Below, one piece after another: positions 41,563 to 49,870 of a stretch of 64,000 nucleotides of DNA (the stretch's first letter is position 1; every line of letters begins with the position of its first letter). The position numbers and the translations under genes are program-made. Below the pieces are notes generated by a model. That model ran no database searches. It was not told the DNA's origin and saw only the letters and a list, made by a program, of their open reading frames with translations. Source of the stretch: Roseivirga sp. (GTDB lineage Bacteria; Bacteroidota; Bacteroidia; Cytophagales; Cyclobacteriaceae); the NCBI GenBank assembly GCA_021404565.1, contig JAAWWF010000003.1, forward strand, positions 248,001 through 312,000, written 5' to 3'.

Positions 41563-43902
41563 TTAATCTATAGAGCCACCATGACGGTAGTCTCGTTTCT
41601 TTCTGTTTCTGAATCTGGTTTTGTTTTGGAAAAGCTTGTAATCCACACTGAACAGGATACCGAAAGTTTGAGACTGGAATTTCCAAATCTCGTGCTGCAC
41701 AACCTCCGGTGTCACTGTCTTTCGAAACATAAGATTGTCGTTCAATGCATCAATGATTCTCAGGTTTGTGGTCAATCTGTTTTTGAACAGACTTACCCGG
41801 GCGGCTATGTCCAGCCGGTTTCTGTGCCTGCGCTGCTCAAAGGTATTCCGATCAGTGCCGGTATATCTGTAGGTGAAATCCGTACTGATGTTACTGGCAA
41901 TCTTAAACGTGTTCTTCAATATGATACTGGAGGAATAGAGCTGGTTCCATGTGATATACACCTCCTGATTGACCTGGGTGCGGTAATAGTTGGCCGAGAT
42001 TTGGGTATCCCAAAAACTTGTTGGTTGAAAGGATAGACTGGATTCTATACCCGTGGCGTGCTTTTTGCCAATATTGTCGAAACGGACAGTTTTAACACCC
42101 TGCTCATCGATGGTTTGCAGCCATTCAATTACATCTGTTCGGTGGTGATAGAAAACAGAAGCTGACCAGGTAAAGGACTTGTCGTTGTGTTGGAAATTGG
42201 CCTCCAGGTTGTGGCTGAATTCAGGCAGTAAGCCAGGGTTGGCTCTCCAATGAAAATATTGATTACCCATGCGAAAAGGGTTCACATGATTAAAGTTGGG
42301 CCTGGAAGCACGTTTACTATATCCGAAATTGAGCAGGTTGGTTTCATTCAACTGGTAAGAGGCATGAACTGAAGGGAACAGGTTCGAAAAAGTTAAGTCT
42401 GTCTCTTGACCATCTGCACTGTTCTGAGAGGATGAGTTGAAATGCTCATATCGAAGGCCCGCTTGCCAGTTGAGTTTGCCTTTACCAGCCCTGACCAGGG
42501 AGTAGATACCGAAAAGGTCTTCCCGGTAAGTAAAAAGATGATCTGTGTCGGCTCGCTCTTCGAAATTGAAATAATCGTGACTGGTTATTTCCCTTCCGTT
42601 CCATGACAATCCGGTTTCCAGCTTGATGTTTTTACCCAGCGGACGCGTATAGTCAATGGCCAGGGCCTGTAGTGTATTATGGTTCTTTTTCTCTTCCTGA
42701 AAGAGAAAACTGCCGTCTTCAAAATCTTCAGCGGGTAACAGATTATCGTTGCCGGTGAGGTTATAATCAAACTCGATGAAATGAACCTCCGGCTCAAAGA
42801 TTTTCCGGTAGTTGAGGTTGGTATTCAGCGTCTTGTGGGTGTGAGATGAGATTCTACGATATAGGTAGTCTGCCCTGCCAGTTACATTACTATAAAAAGT
42901 GTCGTTGAAAAAGTCATGGTAGTCATGGGTATAATCAAGCCCAAGGGAGAGTTCATTTTTTGGATTGATGAAGAAGTCAATGCCTGCAGCAACTTTACTC
43001 GTGACTCCGTGAAAATCATGGGGTGCAAAGAAATCGCGGGTGTTGCCATTGGTATATAGTTGACTTATGGTTTGGTGACTGTCCATATCGCGCAATGCCC
43101 GGGAAGCATTCCATCGAATGTTCATGCGCGAAAAATTGTAGTTACCGTTGAGTCCATAGCTGTGACGTTTGGTACCCAAAGCAGAGTTGAGGGATAGATT
43201 CAGACCTTTTTCCATATCCTTTTTAAGCAGAATATTGATGATGCCTGACAGACCATTTGCCTGATTTTTGGCCGAAGGGGAGGTGATGAGTTCCAGGTAT
43301 TCTATCGAAGATGCAGGTATTTGGGCCAGTGCCTCAGACGGACTGAGGGCTGAGGGTTTCCCATTGATCAGCAGGCGAACATTGCCACTGCCGCGCAGGG
43401 TGATATTGCCGGTACTGTGGTCGGTTTGGATTTCAGCCAGCTGGTCAAATGCCTCCAGGGCGGTGGTGCCCGACTGTTGCAAATCTGCCCCCAGGTGGAT
43501 GACCCTTCGATCGATTTTCAACTCCGTATTAGTACGTTCTCCTACGACCACTACCTCATCCAGATCGTTTGCCAGCTGCCTCAAGGAAATAATATGATTT
43601 GCAAGGGTCTGAAATACTGCTGTCGTGAAGGTGGTCTTTTCATAGCCCACAAAACTCACTTCCAGGCGGGTAATGGTTTCAGTAGTTTCTAAGTGGAAGT
43701 GCCCCGAATCGTCAGTGGACATCCCTGCGATAAGATCTTGCTGATTGTAAAAGGCAACCGTGGCATAAGGGATGGCTTCTTTGGTGTTTTGGTCTAAAAC
43801 GTGGCCCTCGTACACCATGCCAGCCTGGGCCAGGGCACTAGCTGTTTCCGGAATTAAAAGAAGAAGAAAGGCGATGCTTCGAACCAGGTTTGCTGCTTTC
43901 AT
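41563..43902 (-). CDS. outer-membrane beta-barrel receptor with carboxypeptidase-D-like domain
   Basis: The protein has 779 residues. After a signal peptide (about 1-25) a carboxypeptidase regulatory-like domain (about 30-110, GHVLDQNTKEAIPYATVAFYNQQDLIAGMSTDDSGHFHLE) and a plug-like segment (about 115-220, DLQQSGTTALEAFDQLAEIQTD) lead into a long barrel ending in TVTPEVVQHEIWKF..FGILFSVDYKLFQN. It resembles the Bacteroidota outer-membrane beta-barrel family (OMP_b-brl_3) more than classical TonB receptors; a TonB box is not obvious. It likely imports or binds a ligand. It is first in a run with the ConA-like protein, the kinase and the regulator. Confidence 0.85.
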   Translation of the reverse strand: MKAANLVRSIAFLLLLIPETASALAQAGMVYEGHVLDQNTKEAIPYATVAFYNQQDLIAGMSTDDSGHFHLETTETITRLEVSFVGYEKTTFTTAVFQTLANHIISLRQLANDLDEVVVVGERTNTELKIDRRVIHLGADLQQSGTTALEAFDQLAEIQTDHSTGNITLRGSGNVRLLINGKPSALSPSEALAQIPASSIEYLELITSPSAKNQANGLSGIINILLKKDMEKGLNLSLNSALGTKRHSYGLNGNYNFSRMNIRWNASRALRDMDSHQTISQLYTNGNTRDFFAPHDFHGVTSKVAAGIDFFINPKNELSLGLDYTHDYHDFFNDTFYSNVTGRADYLYRRISSHTHKTLNTNLNYRKIFEPEVHFIEFDYNLTGNDNLLPAEDFEDGSFLFQEEKKNHNTLQALAIDYTRPLGKNIKLETGLSWNGREITSHDYFNFEERADTDHLFTYREDLFGIYSLVRAGKGKLNWQAGLRYEHFNSSSQNSADGQETDLTFSNLFPSVHASYQLNETNLLNFGYSKRASRPNFNHVNPFRMGNQYFHWRANPGLLPEFSHNLEANFQHNDKSFTWSASVFYHHRTDVIEWLQTIDEQGVKTVRFDNIGKKHATGIESSLSFQPTSFWDTQISANYYRTQVNQEVYITWNQLYSSSIILKNTFKIASNISTDFTYRYTGTDRNTFEQRRHRNRLDIAARVSLFKNRLTTNLRIIDALNDNLMFRKTVTPEVVQHEIWKFQSQTFGILFSVDYKLFQNKTRFRNRKKRDYRHGGSID

Positions 43903-44201
43903 GCCCGAATGTGGACTGAATTGGCGAGGTCTTAAATTTTAATCTGTTAACGTAGCTGTGATTTCTGTTAACGACAGATTACAGGATTGAAAGGTAGGTC
44001 AAAAAGCCTGTTCAGGTTGGAAGTGACATAGCAGAGGTTTGAGTTCTTATCACTCGGTGCAACTGAGCGACTGATGGTGTCACTCCGTAGAACCGAGCGA
44101 CAGATTGTTGAGCCCTTTAAAAGTGCTAAGGCACACCCACAATGAGTGCACCTTAACCTGAAACAATGGAAATTTAGTATGCTTGTATGTTGTCAGCCGG
44201 C
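43903..44201. other. 299-base intergenic region with repeat halves
   Basis: The right half of the dispersed repeat occurs at 44051-44074 and 44081-44105. No gene is seen. The receptor gene is transcribed leftward from the right edge of this gap and the SDR gene ends at its other side, so the receptor promoter should be here. Confidence 0.55.
44051..44105 (+). repeat. two half copies of the dispersed repeat
   Basis: CACTCGGTGCAACTGAGCGA and CACTCCGTAGAACCGAGCGA occur 30 bases apart, both matching the right half of copies A to C near 33300-33890 (CACTCGGC..GCCGAGCGACTG). The left halves are absent. Confidence 0.7.
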
Positions 44202-45080
44202 TCAGTTTACACTCAGCAGATGTCCCATTTGCAGACTGTCTTTGATCAAAGATTCCTGAATAGGTGCCACCTTGTTGTTGAGATCGACCGTGCCATAATC
44301 GATGCCGGAGACCATTCTGCGAGATCGGCTGCCTTTGGGAGATTCCACCACCCTGGCGATGTCATCAGCGACCATCTGAGGGTCTGGTGCCTCTTCGGTG
44401 CTGAAGAATCCTTCGAAGTTTTTCAACATGGCGGCTGGTACCTCCTTGTGCTCTCCATAGGCACTCAATACCTCCAGTTGCTCTTCTTTCGGTCCGCTAT
44501 ATAACAGCCCGGTACCAAAAGGGCCTGGCTCGTTAATAGATACTTCTATGCCAAAAGGAGCCAACTCGTAGCTCAGGGATTCTGAATAACTCTCGAGTGC
44601 ATGTTTGCTGGCGCAGTAGATGCTGAAGTAGGGGAAAGAGAGTCTTCCGGCCAGAGAGGTTACATTGATAATCAGCCCGTCTTTCGCAGAGCGCATGTGA
44701 GGTAATACGGCATTGATTGTCCTCATAGGACCGTATAAATTGATCTCAAACTGCTCTTTGGCCTGCTCCATGGAGTAAGCCTCTGTAATGCCCACGAACA
44801 TCACACCGGCATTATTGATCAGAGTATCAACCTTGCCATCTGCCTGTACCACCTGATCAATGGCCTTTTTTACCGAGTCATCCTGCGTTACATCCAACTC
44901 AATCACCTCAATGACAAGATCTTCTTTTTTAGCGATGGATAAGAGTTCATCCCTTTTGTGGGCGTTTTTACTCTCAGGGTTGCGCATGCTCGCCCACACT
45001 TTGTACCCTCTTCTGGCAAGAGTCAGGGTTGTGAGGTAACCAAATCCACTGCTGCTTCCTGTAATTACTACGTTTTTCAT
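44202..45080 (-). CDS. short-chain dehydrogenase/reductase (SDR)
   Basis: A classical SDR of 292 residues. The cofactor motif TGSSSGFG is at residues 7-14, NNAGVMF follows near residue 89, and the catalytic triad Ser142, Tyr155, Lys159 is present (VTSLAGRLSFPYFSIYCASKHA). It resembles oxidoreductases of the NADP type with unknown substrate. The gene lies directly downstream of a TetR regulator, and the palindrome at 45110-45130 precedes its ATG by 30 bases, so induction by a substrate of the regulator is likely. Confidence 0.9.
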   Translation of the reverse strand: MKNVVITGSSSGFGYLTTLTLARRGYKVWASMRNPESKNAHKRDELLSIAKKEDLVIEVIELDVTQDDSVKKAIDQVVQADGKVDTLINNAGVMFVGITEAYSMEQAKEQFEINLYGPMRTINAVLPHMRSAKDGLIINVTSLAGRLSFPYFSIYCASKHALESYSESLSYELAPFGIEVSINEPGPFGTGLLYSGPKEEQLEVLSAYGEHKEVPAAMLKNFEGFFSTEEAPDPQMVADDIARVVESPKGSRSRRMVSGIDYGTVDLNNKVAPIQESLIKDSLQMGHLLSVN

Positions 45081-45109
45081 ATTGTTTTATATAGGTTTGT
45101 TTATTGTTG

Positions 45110-45130
45110 TAGTAGACCAGTCGTCTACTA
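45110..45130. promoter_or_regulatory. palindromic operator upstream of the SDR gene
   Basis: TAGTAGAC and GTCTACTA form perfect 8-base arms around the spacer CAGTC. The same core, AGAC(C/T)(A/G)GTCGTCTA, recurs at the TetR start (45716-45736). This is the expected pattern for an operator of the neighbouring TetR protein. Confidence 0.75.
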
Positions 45131-45145
45131 GGTATTTAAATTTTT

Positions 45146-45715
45146 TTAGAACAGGTTTTTCATAAAACTTATGAAAAGATCCATAGGCTCGTTATTTCTC
45201 TCAGATTTCATTCTTACCAGGGCACCTTCCCAACTATTGAGCAGAAAAGCAGCATAGTCCTCGGGAGAGTAGGTCATCTTGATATTCCCTGATTCCTGAC
45301 CTTCTTTAATGGTGGTTTCAAAAAGTTTCTGCCAGGTTTTGAAGTTCCCGGAAATTTTGCTGGCAAAGGCAGGCATATCTCCCAGTTCCAGGCTGCAGTT
45401 GCCAAGGAGGCAACCCAGCAGATAGTCTTGTGAAGTGTAGGTCACCTTTACTGCTTCAAACAAGTCAAAGATTCTGTCCTTAGGGCTGCGTTCTTTATTT
45501 TCAAGAAAGGACCTTGTAAACCCGAGTGCATTTTTAGAGTAGAAATCAATCAGCTTCAGTCCGAATTCTTCCTTGCTTTTGAAGTAGTAGTAGAACGATC
45601 CCTTAGGTACTCCCGCTTCGTCCAATATCTTCTGGAGTCCCACACCGTGGTACCCGTTTTTGTAAACAAGGTCGGTGCCCTTTTCAAGAATATGCTGTTC
45701 TGTCTCTTTACTCAT
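45146..45715 (-). CDS. TetR/AcrR-type transcriptional regulator
   Basis: The protein of 189 residues begins MSKETEQHILEKGTDLVYKNGYHGVGLQKILDEAGVPKGSFYYYF in essence, with the TetR HTH pattern LQKILDEAGVPKGSFYYYFKSKEEF. A longer in-frame start at 45748 would add 11 residues across the operator, so the ATG at 45715 is preferred. The C-terminal part has the features of regulators of the NemR/AcuR type (LLGCLLGNCSLELGD). It probably represses itself and the SDR gene through the two palindromes. The ligand is unknown. Confidence 0.88.
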   Translation of the reverse strand: MSKETEQHILEKGTDLVYKNGYHGVGLQKILDEAGVPKGSFYYYFKSKEEFGLKLIDFYSKNALGFTRSFLENKERSPKDRIFDLFEAVKVTYTSQDYLLGCLLGNCSLELGDMPAFASKISGNFKTWQKLFETTIKEGQESGNIKMTYSPEDYAAFLLNSWEGALVRMKSERNNEPMDLFISFMKNLF

Positions 45716-45736
45716 ATTAGACTGGTCGTCTAGTAA
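45716..45736. promoter_or_regulatory. palindromic operator at the TetR gene start
   Basis: TTAGAC and GTCTAG, with matching core TAGAC/GTCTA, surround the spacer TGGTC immediately upstream of the TetR ATG. It shares the core with the SDR operator, which supports autoregulation. Confidence 0.7.
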
Positions 45737-45832
45737 CACGTGAAACAATTGAAAAGGTTCGGGGATGCAAAGGTTTTATTCGAAGATTTAATTTTGAGAT
45801 TGGAAAATGGCTGGAAGGAGGTGCTGAGTTGG

Positions 45833-46384
45833 CTACCTCTCTACCAGCTTTAAATCATAGGTAAACTCTGCGACCACCTTGAATGTGTTGTCATCCTTTG
45901 AGCCCTGGTAATTCTGTTCTACCGTTTTATTGACCAAATCAATCCAATAACCCGAGCCTTGATTGTTCCCGACTCCACGAATGAGCATTACATCAGGCTG
46001 ATTTTCTGAAGTTAAGAATTGAAAATATGGACCTTCTCCACTCGATACCTCGAAATGGAAAGAGTCATGGTTTTTCCTGTTTTCTACTTCAAATTCCAGG
46101 TCCACCGGATAATCGAGAAATGAATCATATTCAATGAGTTCGATTTCAATCGCATATTTGTCACCCAAATCGAATTCGTAATAGTGATGCCTGGACCTGT
46201 AATCGTAGATATGATAGGTGGCGATAAGAATTCCCAGAATAATGAGGAGGTACTTTCTCAATCTCTTACCAACCTTCTTGTATCCTATGAGCATGATAAT
46301 CCAGGTAAGTAGCAAAATGCCAAGTACGAGAATCCATAGAATACAAGAAAGAACTCGAGAGTCAGCATTTGCGATGAAGTTCAA
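45833..46384 (-). CDS. membrane protein of unknown function
   Basis: The protein of 183 residues has two N-terminal transmembrane helices (about residues 10-35 and 44-60) and a basic loop between them, followed by an extracytoplasmic domain of about 120 residues with YYEFDLGDKYAIEIELIEYD and SGYWIDLVNKTVEQNY. I see no known motif. It lies between the TetR and BLUF genes on the same strand and is not clearly linked to either. Confidence 0.6.
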   Translation of the reverse strand: MNFIANADSRVLSCILWILVLGILLLTWIIMLIGYKKVGKRLRKYLLIILGILIATYHIYDYRSRHHYYEFDLGDKYAIEIELIEYDSFLDYPVDLEFEVENRKNHDSFHFEVSSGEGPYFQFLTSENQPDVMLIRGVGNNQGSGYWIDLVNKTVEQNYQGSKDDNTFKVVAEFTYDLKLVER

Positions 46385-46418
46385 GAGGTTTTTTCCAGAC
46401 CAAACGCCTGTGAAAATC

Positions 46419-46838
46419 TCAGAATATCGACTGGGTTACCATCCAGAAGAGCTGTTTTGAGATGGGCGATTCTTCGTTGATGCTGTTAAGCTCTTTGAAC
46501 TGGCTGATACCCAGGGCGTTTTTAATGCTTTTCATATCGTCAGCCTCCAGGGCCTTAAAGGCCATAGTCCAGTCTGGATAGGCTCTCGATGCTATTTCCT
46601 TCATATGTAGGGTAATGATATTATGGTGCCGACTGTCTTTTCTGATGCGCGCATAGAGTTCGTTAAGGGTATTGAACTCCCCTTCTAGTATTTGTACAAA
46701 GTGCCTGTCGTTATAGAGCAAACAGCCCGTGAGTTCGTTTTTGCTGTTAAACCTTCTGGCCTTGCCCAGGATGTTGAGCAGGTCATCGTCTGATACATTG
46801 GTATCGGCTTCGCTTCGGTAGATCAGTTCAAATAGCAC
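46419..46838 (-). CDS. BLUF-domain blue-light sensor
   Basis: The 139-residue protein is a complete BLUF domain with a C-terminal helical cap. The flavin-sensing residues are Tyr7 (IYRSEA), Asn31 and Gln49 (FVQILEG); Trp90 in YPDWTMAF is the semi-conserved tryptophan. LTGCLLYNDRHFVQILEGE is the family signature. It has no fused output domain, so it must act on a separate partner. No light-linked gene is adjacent. FAD binding and blue-light response are known for the family. Confidence 0.93.
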   Translation of the reverse strand: MLFELIYRSEADTNVSDDDLLNILGKARRFNSKNELTGCLLYNDRHFVQILEGEFNTLNELYARIRKDSRHHNIITLHMKEIASRAYPDWTMAFKALEADDMKSIKNALGISQFKELNSINEESPISKQLFWMVTQSIF

Positions 46839-46898
46839 AGCTTAATCTTCTCTGGTGGTCAGAGTTAATTTAAGCAAATTTTGATATGGGCTGAAGTA

Positions 46899-48149
46899 CT
46901 ACTGGTTCAATTTCAGCTTTTTCACCAGAGAACCGATAGACAGCCCCTGGAAGATGATGGAAAAGACCACCACACAATAGGTGATAAGCACAATCAGATC
47001 TCTGAATTCAGACTGAGGCAATGACAGGGCCAGCGCAATGGAAATACCACCTCTTAGCCCTCCCCAGGTAAGGATGGTAATGGTTTTAGAAGAAGGGGTT
47101 TCTCCCTTTTTCATCAGGCTGATGGGAATGGCTACAGAAACCAGTCTGGCAATCAATACAGCTGGAATCATGATCAGGCCTGCAATGATGTAAGAACCAT
47201 TATTGGGCAGTGAGATGATTTCCAGACCGATGAGTACAAAGAGTATTGCGTTGAGTATTTCATCCAGCATTTCCCAGAATTCTGAAACCTCCATGGCAGA
47301 TTTTCGGGCTGTCTTTGGCTGGATGAGTTTGTTACCGATAATCAAACCGGCTACTACCATGGCCAAAGGGCCGGAAACATGGATCAAAGAAGCGAGGCCA
47401 TATCCTCCCATGGTAATGGCAATGGTGATCAGCACTTCAATTTTGGGAGCGTCTTCAATGCTTTTAAGTATACGATATCCGGTAAAGCCTAATATGGCTC
47501 CGTAAATGATTCCGCCAATCGCTTCCTCTCCAAAGAGTTTGAGTGTTTCGCTTACCTCAAAATTGGCCACACCATTTTCGTGTACAAGCAGGATGCTTAG
47601 GAATACAACTACACCGACACCATCATTGAACAGGGATTCTCCGGAAATCTTGGTTTCCAGGCTGGATGAGACATTGGCAGACTTGAGTATGGCCAATACG
47701 GCTATAGGGTCGGTGGGAGAAATCAGGGCACCAAATAACAGGCAGTAGGTAAGGGGTACGTCAAAGCCAACAAGGCCCACCACCCATTGGCTGAGAAAGC
47801 CGACTATAAAGGTGGAAACCAATACGCCCATGGTAGCAAAAAGCAATACGGAAACACGTTCTTTCTTCAGCGAACGGGCATTTACATGCAGGGCTCCCGC
47901 AAAGAGCAGGAAGCTCAGCATCACATCCATCAGTAGTAGCCGGAAGTCAATGACATGGACTACCTCGCAGGTTTGCATCATAAAATCTCGGTTGACCTCG
48001 CCTATCAGGATCATAACGGCTGCCAGAACCAGGGCCATGATCATGAGGCCAATGGTAGTGGGGAGTTTAAGAAATTTGTGATTGATATAGCTGAAAAAAG
48101 CGGCAATACCCACGACTATGGTCATGGTTTGAAATAATGATCCGTCCAT
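46899..48149 (-). CDS. CPA1-type Na+/H+ antiporter
   Basis: The 416-residue membrane protein has about 12 helices and the CPA1 core motifs FGALISPTDPIAVLAILKS and KISGESLFNDGVGVVVFL, in which the acidic ND pair binds the cation. WGGLRGGISIALALSLP is the conserved C-terminal block. It likely exchanges Na+ or K+ for protons at the inner membrane. The gene is preceded by a ~500-base intergenic repeat region and is not in an obvious operon. Confidence 0.9.
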   Translation of the reverse strand: MDGSLFQTMTIVVGIAAFFSYINHKFLKLPTTIGLMIMALVLAAVMILIGEVNRDFMMQTCEVVHVIDFRLLLMDVMLSFLLFAGALHVNARSLKKERVSVLLFATMGVLVSTFIVGFLSQWVVGLVGFDVPLTYCLLFGALISPTDPIAVLAILKSANVSSSLETKISGESLFNDGVGVVVFLSILLVHENGVANFEVSETLKLFGEEAIGGIIYGAILGFTGYRILKSIEDAPKIEVLITIAITMGGYGLASLIHVSGPLAMVVAGLIIGNKLIQPKTARKSAMEVSEFWEMLDEILNAILFVLIGLEIISLPNNGSYIIAGLIMIPAVLIARLVSVAIPISLMKKGETPSSKTITILTWGGLRGGISIALALSLPQSEFRDLIVLITYCVVVFSIIFQGLSIGSLVKKLKLNQ

Positions 48150-48382
48150 GGTTGATTGTTAACTGAACCTAATTTACACTAAAAATGACTGGCTATTTGA
48201 GAGTACCTGAGATGTATGTACTCTATTTGACAGTCAGAGAGAAATTAGGGATATGGTTCAAGGTATTGTTTTTCAGTCTGTTGCGACTAGTGGTTTTTTT
48301 TAAAGAATTATGAGCCCTCGTAGTGTTTACCCGACTTCGTTTTTCGCCTGAAGCCCTGTTATTCGGTAATCAAATATTAACT

Positions 48383-48531
48383 GTTACTTTTTGTGGCCAA
48401 ATAGTAACCAAAAACCCTTCCCGAAAACATCAAATCCAAGAGCGGTTTTTGCCGCACAGGGCCAGCGCGTGCCAAATCCAACCATCTTGTATTTCGCACT
48501 GTTTTCGGTTTAGCCTCCCTCCTTGATGTTT
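48383..48531. repeat. fold-back element
   Basis: It starts with an imperfect GTTACT...AGTAAC stem at 48383-48408, like the 33347 inverted repeat. AAACATCAA (48425-48433) complements TTGATGTTT (48523-48531), and CCGAAAAC (48421-48428) complements GTTTTCGG (48501-48508); these overlap, so they are alternatives. CCAACCATCTTGTATTTCGC and GTTTTCGG and CTCCCTCC recur in the same order at 55445-55496. Confidence 0.65.
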
Positions 48532-48613
48532 AGGAGAGCATCTTTTCCATGAAAATTGAATACTGGTTTCACTATCCAAAAAATCAGTACAAATCCATTT
48601 AATTTATAGAACG

Positions 48614-48639
48614 AGGGCCCGGGTTGAAGTCCGGGCCCT
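48614..48639 (-). terminator. GC-rich hairpin after the GH17 gene
   Basis: AGGGCCCGG and CCGGGCCCT form a perfect 9-bp stem around an eight-base loop. On the minus strand it lies 9 bases after the GH17 stop, the right place for a terminator. Confidence 0.75.
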
Positions 48640-48647
48640 GCTTAGAA

Positions 48648-49646
48648 TCAACTACACTTAGTAAAAGTAGTGCCGGCAGCATCTGTTTTGATTACCGGAG
48701 GAATACTTGGCTTGGCAGGTTTACCAGGCTGAGCTGGTACCGCTGGTGTGGTTGCTCCATATATCCCCCAATGCGGACCCCATGGGCCTTCGGCAGTTTT
48801 CCAGGGTTCATCAAACATTTCAAACCACATTGTAATAAAGGCCTTTTTGTAGGTGTTAGTGCCATTGATCCACTTACAGGTGGTTTTGAAGTTGGTTACT
48901 TCATCTTTCCAGGTGGTGGATGCATCGCTAGTACCTGCACTTGGCCAGCCAATTTCGGCAATCACTACTTCCAGTCCCGCGGCAATGGCTTGCGACATAC
49001 CATGGTCATAAGAGTATTGCATATTACCTGAAATATCTCCCGGAGTCATGGGGGTACCAATAGCCGGGTTTTCGTGATTTCCTTTTTGGCCATACCATGG
49101 GTAGATGGTAAGAAAGGCATAGCTCTGCATATCATTTAACAATGGCGACCAGGTTGTGCTCATGGGACCGGAACCTGTCATACAAATAGTAAGCGGAACA
49201 GCACTGATATTGCTGTATTTGGGTTTTGCCAGTTCGGTGACCGCGTAGTCAAAGGCGGCTTTTACCTCCTTGAAGGTGTAGCCGTTAGAGGCCAGGTCCA
49301 CTTCATTACCAATCACAATGGCCTTGACCATATCCGGATGAGCACTGGCCTGGGTCAGGGCAGTATCTATCTCTGCATTGGTACTGGTACTGTCACCCGG
49401 AAAAATCCAGGCGCCCAGTGCTACACCCAGGCTGTGTTTCTTGCAAAGTTCCGGTAAGTATTGCTGGCAACCTTGTACCGTGTAAGTGCGGATAAAACTG
49501 AAATATTTGGCAGTGGTCTTTAAGTCTGCATCTACATCAGCTTTGGTGTAAGCCGATTTTTTTACTGAAGCGGCCTGGTGATAGGGGGCATAGCATACGC
49601 CCATCATTTCGCTGCCGCCAAATAGTGAATTGGTGTTACTCATCAA
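48648..49646 (-). CDS. GH17-type beta-1,3-glucanase without recognisable signal peptide
   Basis: The 332-residue protein matches glycoside hydrolase family 17. Glu115 in VIGNEVDL is the acid/base residue and Glu231 in VVIAEIGWPS the nucleophile; both are intact. It begins MMSNTNSLFGGSEMMGVCYAPYHQAA, with no hydrophobic signal, and ends in a proline-rich tail (AVPAQPGKPAKPSIPP). GH17 enzymes cleave laminarin-type beta-glucans, normally outside the cell. The missing signal may reflect a wrong start or intracellular use of imported oligomers. The next gene upstream is an AraC regulator. Confidence 0.85.
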   Translation of the reverse strand: MMSNTNSLFGGSEMMGVCYAPYHQAASVKKSAYTKADVDADLKTTAKYFSFIRTYTVQGCQQYLPELCKKHSLGVALGAWIFPGDSTSTNAEIDTALTQASAHPDMVKAIVIGNEVDLASNGYTFKEVKAAFDYAVTELAKPKYSNISAVPLTICMTGSGPMSTTWSPLLNDMQSYAFLTIYPWYGQKGNHENPAIGTPMTPGDISGNMQYSYDHGMSQAIAAGLEVVIAEIGWPSAGTSDASTTWKDEVTNFKTTCKWINGTNTYKKAFITMWFEMFDEPWKTAEGPWGPHWGIYGATTPAVPAQPGKPAKPSIPPVIKTDAAGTTFTKCS

Positions 49647-49757
49647 AAAATTGGTTTTGTGTTTTGTCTATGTATTAAACCTGGAACATGCATTAGACTA
49701 TCTATTGCATGCTTAAAATGCTTCAATTCAGTCATTTAACACATGTTTGTTGAATAA

Positions 49758-49774
49758 CCATAGCGATGCTATGG
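49758..49774. terminator. short hairpin after the AraC gene
   Basis: CCATAGC and GCTATGG with a three-base loop form a 7-bp stem. On the minus strand TTATT follows, so it could end the AraC transcript; it also lies about 110 bases upstream of the GH17 start and might be a regulatory site instead. Confidence 0.45.
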
Positions 49775-49870
49775 CTTATAAACATAAATTCCTGACTTAT
49801 TGCTTTTTAAGCCTTCATCACGATTCCTGACACATGATCCAGGTTAAAACTACATATAAAAAATGGCAGA

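Larger units (their letters stand above)
48150..48647. other. 498-base intergenic region with fold-back element
   Basis: The region separates divergently facing ends of the antiporter (starts 48149) and the GH17 gene (ends 48648), both on the minus strand. It contains the fold-back element at 48383-48531 and the terminator hairpin at 48614-48639. A short open frame at 48323-48526 follows repeat sequence and is not a gene. Confidence 0.7.

Noticed and set aside
43903-44201. Insertion sequence remnant
   Set aside because: Only half copies of the dispersed element were seen; no transposase fragment is present.
45716-45748. 11-codon N-terminal extension of the TetR regulator
   Set aside because: It would place the operator inside the coding region; MSKETEQHI is a typical TetR start.
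48323-48526. Open frame of 67 residues in the intergenic region before the GH17 gene
   Set aside because: It coincides with the fold-back element and its composition is that of repeat sequence.
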